Source: Erythrophleum ivorense
Taxonomy: Eukaryota > Streptophyta > Magnoliopsida > Fabales > Fabaceae
NCBI GenBank assembly: GCA_026724425.1
Contig: JAIUCV010000003.1
Coordinates: 64,843,088-64,907,087, forward strand
Direction of reading: 5' to 3'
Length of the DNA: 64,000 nucleotides
Shown here: piece after piece, positions 38,701 through 50,700 of the stretch
How the letters are laid out: each line of letters begins with the position of its first letter
How positions within the stretch are numbered: the stretch's first letter is position 1
The notes under the pieces: generated by a model
Seen by the model: only the letters and a program-made list of their open reading frames with translations
Databases searched by the model: none
Told to the model about the DNA's origin: nothing
Translations under genes and position numbers: made by a program

Positions 38701-41700
38701 TCCCTTTACCAAAATATAAGAAATCCAAATAATCCATCAATTCCTTAACAAACTCACAATGATTGATCAAGCCAATTATCTCATTATCAATAGAGTTCCA
38801 AATCTGTAAAAATAGTTGTGCATCATCCCTCAACCACGTTTGCCTCGTATTATTTGTAGGAGGGACATCGATAAGATGACCATCCTTCTCAATATTTCAT
38901 AAGTACACCTGAACTGTCTTACTTTAATCCAAATAGTTGGAGTCATTAAGCTTGTACTTAGTAATCTTCATTACCATAGGAATTACATCAGTTATGACCG
39001 TGAATTTACTTACTGCCATTAGAGAATCAAAACTCCAAACAACCAAATTAGTACTAAAACAGAGTCACAAACGGTGCAAGACAACCAATGAGAGCACCAA
39101 AATAAAGAACCAAATAGTTTTCACCACCAAAACAGAGAGGATGGAGCCAAAAACAACCAAAGGAATGGCCAAATAAAACACCCACACCTAAGAACCAACA
39201 AGAAGAGGCTGAAACAAAAGAGTCGACATCAGCGAATGAGACCAAAATGAGAAAGTGTAGCTCACACCCCTTTACACGCTGACGCGTGAGAAGACATAGA
39301 CTCTGTGAAATGGCGCGTGACACCAGCACGAGCCACTACTGGTAGCTGAATTTTGGGGAAAGGCCGATTGATGCGTTCTGAGCCTCCTAGGGTTAGTGGT
39401 GGCACCTAATGAGCAGCCTTTATAGGTGATCTAGGTACACCAACACACAGTGATAGATTTCCTTAGGCTTTGATACCATAAAAACTTACTGAAAGGGATA
39501 ATTTTATTCATAAACAACACACCTATTTATACATAATAGGTTTCTATAAAATAGAAAACTCTATAAATGCTAATCCCTATAATCATCCTAATCCAATCTC
39601 TATGATTACATATACTAATTACAAGAATATTTCCTATTCTGTAACAAAACCAAAAATATAAAAAAAATTGTTATATTAAAAAAAAAGATAAATCACATTT
39701 AGGTAGCATGATTTCCAACAGTCTTCCTCAAGTTGGGAATAGTTTGGAGAGACAATTTCACTTATTTGTACAATGATTTCAATTTTGCTGGTATGCCTAG
39801 TGGCTTCAATTTCACTAGTTGGTGCAATGGCTTCAATTTTGCCATTTTATGTAGTGGCTTCATAAAAGGCTTTTGCCTTCTTGATGTGCATGGCTATGGC
39901 TAGCCCAAAATAGGTTAAACAAAGGATACAACCCATGAGGAATCTAATACCATGTAAAAATTCAAGGTTTAATTTTCCTCCAAAATTTTTTTATTATATT
40001 AAAGCAACGTTACATTTATAGATGATAAAAGAAATAGTAAACTCTTATTCTAACTAAAACATGTAACTATACAAAAATTAAGATAACTTTATTCTAATCA
40101 AAATAAGATAACTCTATCCTAATTAAAACAAAAAACTTATACTACTCTTATGCTAATCAAAACAAAACACTTAAGCTAATGATAAAATATGTGAAAAACT
40201 TTTATTATCTAGGACCCCTATCTTAAATAAAATATTTAAAATAATTTTATTATAAAAGCCGAAACAAATTGGCTAAAATATAAAGATTAAAACCACCAAA
40301 TTAAAACTACCACCACCACCAACAACAAGCCTTTTCCTACTAGATGAAGTCGGCTATATAGATCAAGCTATGCCATAAAGTTTTATCGTGAATCATATTT
40401 TTAGACAAGCTATTTAAATTTAAATCTTTTTTAATGGTTTTATCTATCGTTTTTTTTAGTCTCCCTCTACCTCTAACTAATAGATATTAAAACTAAAAAT
40501 ATAAAAAACAAATTGTTACATAAAAAACAAGATAAATTATGTTTAGGTAACATGATTTCCAACAATTTAAAATTATAGCAACGTGTGATTTATACAGGTA
40601 TGTGTATCTCGTTGGACAGAAATGCCCATATTTTCAAGGGTGTCTCTTTGCCCTTAGACTTGTTAGGGCAAAGGGTTGTATTTTTGGCTTCTCTTTGCCT
40701 TGGTGCTCCACACATGGCTGTTTTTGGGGGGTCTCTATTACTAATACACAAAGAAATTAGTTGAGTCACATTGTATCCCCTGGGTGTAATTTCTCACCTT
40801 TCTTTGTATTAATATACTATTCTTGGTTGGATAAAAATGATATTCGGATTATGCTAACAATAGAGGAGAGTCTGTTCATCTGCCCACTCCAAAACATAAG
40901 CTTGTCCAATGCTCTCCAAGGCACGTGCATGCAATAATTTGATGTAGTTATACACTCTCCAAATCGAACACATCATACCTATTGTGAGCATATTGCATAT
41001 GACTCTTCTGTCAAAGGCTTGAACATAGGAGCCCATGGTAGGCATATAAATAATCTACTTTTTTCTTTTTTCTTTTTCTAAATCTTACTGTGAAATATGC
41101 AACTTTTTATTCAAAACAGAAATGATTTGAAAAGAAGAATAAAATGGGAGGATAGACTACCCAAAAACACACACACACACAAAAGAAAACCAAACAAGAA
41201 AAGGAAAATTTTTTTTTACCAAACAAATTTAACTGTTCATTCTAGATTGGATGCAAAAGAGAACAAAATAGAAATTGTGGGTTTTGGGTCTAAAAATATA
41301 AATTACTACATAGACTGAACTTTGTAAGAGTAGTAGAATGGAGAATAAGGTGACATGGAATTGTGCTCTATTCCAAGGAGCATGGAGCTCTTGGTTGAGG
41401 AGGAATGCAAGAATTTTTAGCTAAACTCCTCATCTTTTGTGGGATAGGCTCGTTATCTAGCTTCTTCATGGGCTTTGGCGGTTGGTTCTACAGGGAGTTT
41501 CCTTCTCTAATATGCAGAGGGGATGGGTTACTTTATTTAACTTATTTCATTTTTCATTCTTTGTTGTTCTTCTCCGACAGAGGAGAATTCCTGACATTAA
41601 AGTTAATCTTTGGTTAAAAATTACTTTGTTACTGCTGCTGTGGCCATAGAGACTGAAAGACTATTGATTGCAACTTACTGAAACAATGTATCAGATCAGC

Positions 41701-44700
41701 ATTGTAAAGAAAATCAAAATCACAGTGAAAACCTGGACCAATTGTATGCAGCATTTCCCTCTGATAATAGGCCTTCCTTCCCTGTGGAAACTGTTGCTTT
41801 CTCCAAATGCCTAATGTTTATAGATGACCGCGAAGAAGTGACTATCATTAACATCGATAGCCAATCTTTTCGAAAATCCTGATAGAAGTATTGGAAGTAG
41901 TTATTTTAGCAAAACGATTTTATAAGCAAAATGTCTCACAGGCAGGAGCAACAAAGACAATGCTCAAATATTCATTGATCCATAGAAAATAAATATTCAA
42001 ATATGAGAATTCCCCCCTATGGGAAAGGTTCTTATCTCTTGGTTCCCTTTAGTGTTATGTTCACGGGTTTTGCAATGGAGTTTCTTTGACTCATATGAGC
42101 AAGAATTGAGCAGCATTAATATTTGCATAACTTCAACTGTTCTTTATTTTTTATTTTCTCTTTCTTAGTTCTATTTTTTTTAAGAAGCTGTCTTATCCTC
42201 ATTTCCCGTAATTCTCTTTCTTTAGGATAAATATTTTTTTTCTATCAAAAACTAAATAAATGAAATGGCTATAATGAACATATTAGCAAAATTTAATGTC
42301 TGCATGTCAGTACGCTAGCATGACTTTACAACTTTAGCCCTTTTGGTATAACAATTAGTTTCCTTGAAAGCAAAATAGCTTGTAATGAACAAGTTAATTT
42401 TTCCATAGGAGCAACTTCGTGATATTTATTAGCTCAATGCAACTATATTCATATCACACTCCATGCATAATAACTGTATGATGTCCAGAAATGGGATATG
42501 TTTCCAGTGTTTGAAAAATTAGCAAATTGACCCACACTGATGTTTTACATACCGATAGATCACAAGTAATAGCAGATATATTTTCACCCTGTGGTTTTGG
42601 TATATTTTCAAGGTGGTGTACAATTTGCTGTAAAAGTCCCTTCAAGCTAGCATCTATGTCAAGTGCTACCATTCCAGGAGTTCCCAGCAAAAATCGGATT
42701 CTCCCAGCACACGATGAAAGATATGACAATGAGTAACCTCGAATTGCTGCAACCAAATGTAACAACTAGCAACTTTTAACATCCAAATGAAAACAAAACA
42801 AATTTTTCTTTTAGGGGGGGTGGGGGGGGGGAAGAGGGGGAACTAGTATACTAACGCACAAAGTACATAAAGCATCCGATAGCATATGAATTAAAATTAG
42901 AAAACATATAAGGAACAGCAAAGATAACTAATTAATTACAGTCAAATTCTCAGGCAATTATTTCTAAAATTTCTACATCCGTCCTTTTTTTCACTGCTCC
43001 AATATTAGAGATTTATATTAATTTGTAACACCCTAAAATAGGAGTGGTTTGATAATCTACTAGATTGGAAATAGAAGACACAGATAAATCAGAAAGAAAA
43101 ACTTCTCTCACTCATATTGTGAAATTTATATTAGACAACAAAATGTAGGTCTCCAAATAATAAACACAACAGAACCACAATCCCCTTGTATGTTTTCCTT
43201 GCAATTTTCATTTTTTTTTCTCACACAAGAATAAAGTGAATTATCCAAAGAATAAAAAAAGAAAAAATGCAATCATTGAGGATAAGATACTTTTCTAATA
43301 ATCAGAAGGAAACAAGAAAAGAAAAGAATGTTTCATAAACAGAGCATTGCCATGCATGAAAAACATTCAAGCAAGAAGTATATTATGTACACAAAAATTA
43401 AAAGTTTATTATAGCTGGACGATAGGACACTAAAAGGAAGGACCCTGAATCTTCAATATCCTTTGGTCCCACGGTGGTTGGGGACTGAGCCGAGACACAG
43501 CAAATCTGTTATCCTTTCTTCTCTCTGATGAACTCCTCACTCATATAGTATAAGATATAAAACTTCTATATCAAGTTCTCAAATTTATATTTAAGAAAGC
43601 ATAATAAAGCGAGGATTGTTAAATATTGTCACAGAATTATTTATTGGCTTTTACTTACCAGCTTGAACTTCTAAGTTGAAATGGTCATTGACATGGCACC
43701 AAAGCCTCTGACCAAGTGGTCAGGAATTCAATCCTTGCCACCCTCATTCTTCTCATTAAAATAAGATATAACACAAGGCATGATGGACCTATGCTTTGCC
43801 CACAATTCAAACCCAACAAGCTTTCATGCAAGGGGATGTGTTAAGGATTATAATAAATATTCATAGGCCTTCACTTAGCAACTTTACTTTTTGAATTGAA
43901 ATGATCTTTGACATGCGTCACACCAAGATTTTGTTTGAACAAGGTGATTCTAATCTGAGTATAGTGAGATATCATTATGCTTATCTAGAGGGCCAAATTT
44001 CAAATAACTTGGATACTAAGAAATAAAAAACCAAATAGTTGATAATTCTTATATTTTGAAAATCATATTGTACACTAATCTTGCAAAGTACTACAGAAAA
44101 CCAACTGCTTTCTGAATGATATGAAATTTTATGAGCATAACCCATTTGATGCAAACTTTTAACCAACAATGATTTCTGTGAAAAGTTTATATTATAACTG
44201 ATACAGTTTTGCAATGCTTTCATTTGATCCCCACCCTGTTTATAAAGTCATTAAATGTCACCCTCTTTCCAGAAAACCCGACAACACCATTTTAACTTTA
44301 AAATATCAGAATAAGGTTCACCCAAAAAATAAATCAGAATAAAAACTTAAAGTGTATTTTACACTTCTAGCCATATATAAGAGCTTATAGCAGTTCAAAA
44401 AGTCAAATGTATATATTTTTTCTTCATACACTCCTTGAAATAAGTGCTTCAACATTCTATGGCAATAATGATAGTAATTAAATATCATATTCATTCACCT
44501 TAGGAGAAATTGGTACATATATATATATATATATATATATAAACTTAACCCAACCTGCAATATATTTGCGCACTAAACAACATAAATGGTCCATTCCATC
44601 TAACAAAAATCCAATAGTTGGATCATTCGGGTCCTGCAAACATAACCATAAAAGTCAACCACCTTATTAACAGATTCAAACTATATAGTTGATGCAGAGT

Positions 44701-47700
44701 AAATCACGGGTAATAACAGACTAAAAATACAAATATTTACTATGTCCACTGGCACCACCCGAGAAGTTTTAGATTTTGATGATGCAATTCCTACATGTTG
44801 GAAATACCAGGTCACTTCACATTGAGCTAAAGCCAAGGCAGAAAACACCATCTGTGTGAAACATTACATCCTTAGAGAAAAAGAATCAAATAATTTAAAA
44901 AAAGGATGACAACAGAGGAAATTATAATGACAGAAAAGGAGTATAATACCATGCTCTTGTTACCAATAAGAACATGCAAATGAATATAACATTGTGCCCG
45001 TTGCAAACAAATCTAAAAATGTATATGAAGCTTAACACCCCAGACTACCCTTGTCCCTTTATATGCATCTTCCTGCTGAGCAGAGAAGGGAACAAAATAC
45101 AAAACAAAAGTTGAATAACAAGTAGCTATTATTAGAAATATTTGTAAATAATGTAACTACTTAGTTAGTTAGGCACATGTGTATATTAGTTATTTCATTA
45201 GTCCTTAATGTCCCTAATTGTAATTTTGTCTCTAGTGTAGCCTCCTTGTATCTATAAATACCCATGTATGTTGCCTCATTCTATACAATAACGAGAGTTC
45301 TAGACATTCTATCATGGTATTAGAGCTTTGAGAATTTCTCTGTTTTCTCTTTCTCTTGGCCTCAATTCTTGTGAGCCTCAATCGCCACTTTTCCCCATCC
45401 TTTGTGTTTGGAAATTATCTCCTTGGTAACCTAATAGCCTTCATTGCTATCTCTGCCTGTTTCCCATCCAAACCCATTAATTTTCATCTACTCCAATGAC
45501 CTTCATCGTCACTAACCATTTTCCTTTTGATTTGTAGCCTTCATTGCTACTGAGACAACCTTGTGCCCTTTGCTTGATTCCCTTTTTGACCTGAACACCT
45601 TAGGAACCTCTACAAAACTCGCCAACTGGCATACCCAAGCTACCCGGACTACCGTTGGACTCCAGACATGCCACCTCAACGTTTTTATAACAAACCCCAC
45701 ATACGAGCATGTGAGAGTGCATGATGCTCTCTTTCTAGCAGCCATCCACCTAGAATGTGCCACCAACTATCATATAGGCTAGCTTAAGCATCCTCTTGAC
45801 CTGTTTAGGCTCCATCAATGGTGCATCCCTTTATTGGTGATTCTTTCTCTGTTGTTGTTTGCTGTTTTTACCTCTTTTCTCCAAGTGCTTGCTGATTCTA
45901 CCACTTAGACCATGTCTGAGTCTACTACAAGCAACAACACCTTTGAAACAACCATTGGCAACCAATCTGTTTCGACTTAAATGGAAAGAATGGTCTCAGC
46001 TGGTTCGCACCTTTTTGAAGGGATGAGACAACTTGAGTCATTTGCTTGGTACTAGCCCTAAACTAGGAAATTCCAAATTTGATGCATGGGATGATAAAGA
46101 TTCTCTAAAAATGTCCTCGTTATGGAACTCTATCACCAAAGATCGATGACACATGCATGTTCCTATGTTCAATGAATAAGATGTGGGATGCCATTCAACA
46201 AACCTATTTCAAGGTTCGAGATGCAGCATAAATTTATAAGCTTTAGACTAAAATCTCCAACATCAAACAAGGAAGTCGATCAGCCACTAAGTACTCTAAT
46301 TTCCTAAAAAGTTTTTAGCAAGAGATAGACCACTATCAATGCATTCAGATGAAGTGTATAGAGGATGCAACTATTCTTAAGCAGTCCATAGAAAGAGACA
46401 GAATTTATAAATATTTTGCCAAGTTGAACATCGACTTTGATGCTATGAGAGTCTAGATACTTCACAAGGAAGAGTTACCATCTTTACATAAAGCAATTGT
46501 CATTGTGTTGGCTAAGGAAGGAAAAAGGAATGTGATGATTGAAACCCTACTAGTGGAAAGTTCAGCTTTAGTATCCGAACATATTGCACATCATGTTGAT
46601 GAGGTCAAGGGGCAAACTGATAAGTCAAAACAGTTCAACAAACACTCTTTGTGGTGTACCTACTGCAAGAAGCCTCAACACACTAAGGAGAAATGTTAGA
46701 AGTGCTATGAAAAGCCTCAACCCATGAACAAGGAGCTCAAACAGGTTCATATGACAACTAGAACTTCCAGCAGTGAGGAAACCTAAACCTTTCCTAATTT
46801 CAACAAGAAGGAGAATGAAAAGCTAAAGAGCCTATCGGGAACATTGGACAAAACATCAATGCCTACCATACATGTTCTTTGGTGCTTCTAGGCGTTTCTT
46901 CTCAACCTTCATCTGCCTTTAATTCTATCCTTAATGCACTGAAGAAAGTTTCCTCCAATTCCTGGGTTGTTGATTTAGGAGCCACAAATCATATAACTAA
47001 TTCTTCACATAAATTTATTTCATATACCCCTTGTCCTAGCAACAGAGAAATCACCATAGCTGGTAAGCTAGTCACTATTGTGACCGGCCAAGGAAATGTT
47101 TAAGTGATTGCTTTATACTTAAGAATGTGCTTCATGTTCCAAAACTTTACACCAATCTTATTTCATTTGAGAAACTCTCAATTGATTTCAATTGTAGCAT
47201 GACTTGTCACTCTACTTGTATATTTCAAGAACAAGGAATGAAGAGGATGATTAAACTTGCTAGGGTGATAATGATTATATTATTTCGATGAACAAAATAG
47301 ACAAAGCAGAGTTTAAAGCTTGTCATCTATTTCTTTTCATTCTAAATCATTCAAGTTCGATAAAGACAAGATTTGACTTCACCACCTTCGCCTTGGTCAT
47401 CAGTCGTTTCATGTTATTAAAATTATGTTTCTGTCTTTGTTCAAAGGATTAGCCATTGACACCTGAAGTTTGTGAACTTGCTAAGCATAAATATGCTTCC
47501 TTTCCAATTAAGAATCATAGAACTTTTGTCCCATTTACTTTGATTCATAGTGATATCTAGGTCCCCTCCCCTATTTCTAATATTTCTAAAGCTCGATGGT
47601 TTGTTTCATTCATTGATGATTGCACTTGTGTAATTAGAATTTATTTGCTAAAACATAAATCTAATGTGAGCTCAATTTTCCCTCAGTTCTACAATATGAT

Positions 47701-50700
47701 TAAAGCTCAATCTGGGGTGGGGATACAAAGATTTCGATCTAATAATGCAAAGGATTTTTTTAATCAGTCTATCTCTACCTTTTTTTTTTTTTTTTTAACT
47801 CTGCCTATGATGAACTTTCATGTAAATTATTTTTCATAGCCGGTCCCAAGCCCGGGAAAAAGAGGAGGGTTGTGTTAGGCAGTCGACAGCCAACGTAAAA
47901 CTTTGTCGAATCTTTATGACATGGACAATCGATATATTAAACGTAAAGCTAGGTCGTTGCCTGTAAGTAACGCGCTGTATAGCTCGGGTACAGTGAGAAG
48001 TGAGCAAGAGCCGCTGCATCGACGCCTGGATGTAGTGAAAAATAAGCAAAGGTTCCCACATTTTCGTGAACGAATGTGGCTAAAGAAGCTAGTTCATGAG
48101 AGTAGGATTCGTTTTGGCACTTGGAATATAGGTACACTTACGGGTAAGTCTATGGAAATAGTAGATACTATGATTAGGAGGAGGATTAATTTTATGTGTT
48201 TACAAGAAACTAAATGGGTAGGAGAAAAAGCGAAAGAATTAGACACTTCAGGTTTTAAACTTTGGTATACTGGTAAGGCTAAATTTAGAAATGGAGTAGG
48301 TATAATCGTAGATAAGTTTTGGAAAAATGCGATAGTGGATGTAAAAAGGTTAGGAGATAGAATCATTGCATTAAAGTTTGTAGTAGAAAAGGAAATCTTT
48401 AATGTTATTAGTGCTTATGCACCACAAGTAGGGCTAGAAGAATATCACAAGGTAAAATTTTGGGAGGATTTAGAATGTTTAGTTCAAGAAATACCATTCG
48501 GAGAAAAGATTCTTTTAGGAGGAGATTTAAATGGTCATGTGGGAAGGGTATCTTCAGGGTATGAGGGTGTTCATGGAGGACATGGCATAGGGGAAGCAAA
48601 TGCAGAGGGTAAAACTATTCTAGATTTCTCATTAGCGTTCGATCTTATATTAGCTAACACTTGTTTTAGAAAGCGTGAGGAACACCTTATCACGTATAAA
48701 AGTGGAAGGGTATGTTCTCAAATTGATTTCTTTCTTATAAAGAAATCAGATAGAAAACTTTGTATAGATTGCAAAGTTATCCCTGGAGAGAGTTTAACTA
48801 CTCAGCATAGAGTTTTGGTTATGGATGTAAGAGTTAAGAGGAGAGTAAAAAACAAAGGCGAAGATAGGGTGTTAAGAACTAAGTGGTGGCAACTAAAGGG
48901 GGATAAAGAAAGGAATTTGCAGAGACAGATTGTGGAGGAAGGATCTTGGGAAATACAAGGAAGTGCTAATGATATGTGGAATGGAATGGCTAAAGAAATT
49001 AGGAAGATAGCAAGGGAAATATTAGGTGAATCAAAGGGTGTTGGACCTAGGGATAAAGAATCTTGGTGGTGGGATGCGAGTGTACAAAATAAGATTAAAG
49101 TTAAAAGACAGTGTTACAAAGTGTGGTCATTATGTAAGAGTAATGAAAATTGGGAAAAATATAAAGTAGCAAGAAAAGACACTAAGAAGGTAGTGAGTGA
49201 AGCGAAAGCAAGGGCATTTGATGGATTATACCAATCTTTAGGTACTAAAGTTGGAGAAAGAAGTATTTATAAGCTAGCTAAAAGTAGGGAAAGAAAAACA
49301 AGAGATGTGGACCAAGTGAAATGCATCAAGGATGAAGAAGGGAAAGTGTTAGTAACGGAACAAGATATCAGAGAACGGTGGAAGGATTATTTTCATAGGC
49401 TTTTTAATGAAGGGCATGAGATTTTATTGCAATCGGATAGACTAGACATTAGAGAAGAGGATCAAAATTATACTTTTTATCGTAGGATTCGTGAGGTAGA
49501 GGTAAAAGAAGCATTACAACGAATGGAGAATGGCAGAGCAGTTGGACCGGATAATATACCCATTGAGGTATGGAAGGGTTTAGGAGTGAAAGGCATAAGT
49601 TGGCTCACAAAGTTATTTAATGAAATTATGAGATCTAAAAGAATGCCAGACGAGTGGAGGAAAAGTACTTTAATCCCTATTTATAAGAGTAAAGGGGACA
49701 TTCAAAATTGTGCAAATTATAGAGGAATTAAACTCATGAGCCACACTATGAAATTATGGGAAAGAGTAATTGAGAGAAGGTTAAGGAAAGAGACTCAAGT
49801 GATGGAGAATCAATTTGGTTTTATGCCAGGAAGGTCAACTATGGAAGCAATATACTTGTTGCGAAGATTAATGGAAAGATATCGAGAGAATCAAAGAGAT
49901 TTACACATGGTATTTATCAATTTAGAAAAAGCATATGATAGAGTGCCAAGAGAGGTTCTATGGAAGGCTTTGGAGAAAAAAGGAGTTCGTATAGCTTATA
50001 TTCGAGCAATCCAAGACATGTATGATAAGGTTACAACTAGCGTAGTAACAAAAGGTGGACTTACGGAAGATTTTCCGATAACTGTTGGTTTACATCAAGG
50101 GTCAACTCTGAGCCCTTATCTTTTTACTTTAGTCTTGGATGTGCGTACTGAACATATCCAAGAGCCGGTGCCACAGTGCATGCTTTTTGCAGATGATATT
50201 GTCCTAGTTGGAGAATCGAGAGAGGAAATGAATGAGAAGTTAGAGAGGTGGAGACTAGCTTTGGAAGCTTATGGATTTCGTTTAAGTAGAAGTAAAACGG
50301 AGTATATGGAGTGTAAGTTTAGTAAGAGGCACACCATTTCTAGCGTAGAAGTAAAAATTGGAGAACATATCCTACCACAAGTCACACGATTTAAGTATCT
50401 TGGATCTATCATACAACATAACGGAGAAATAGAAGAAGATGTAAAGCATAGGATTCAAGCGGGGTGGATGAAATGGAGGAGTGCCTCGGGTGTTATTTGT
50501 GATAGAAGAGTACCACTCAAACTTAAGGGTAAATTCTACCGCACAGTTATAAGACCTGCAATGTTGTATGGAACTGAGTGTTGGGCAATAAAAAGTCAAC
50601 AAGAAAATAAGTTAAATGTTGCAGAGATGAGAATGTTGCGTTGGATGAGTGGACACACTAGAAGAGATAGAATTAGAAATGAATGCATTAGAGAGAAGGT

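Larger units (their letters stand above)
34901..40564 (-). mobile_element. LTR retroelement B, host of two later insertions
   Basis: Two ~412-bp LTRs (after removing insertions), opening TGTAGAAATTC / TGTAAAAATTC and closing TTTCCAACA, flank only about 232 bp of interior (39721-39952). The left LTR is 34901-35242 continued at 39652-39720; the right LTR is 39953-40564. On the minus strand a primer-binding site TGGTATTAGATTCC directly follows the right-hand (5') LTR, and a GA-rich tract borders the other. Flanking pentamers TTTTA and ATTTA are a 4/5 target-site match. With no gag-pol it is non-autonomous or internally deleted. It lies in the NAP1 intron 34665-41732, in the same orientation as the gene. 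Confidence 0.75.

Noticed and set aside
39054..39329. Overlapping frames on both strands near the copia A primer site
   Set aside because: Lies in the 5' leader of the copia; composition effect with no domain content.
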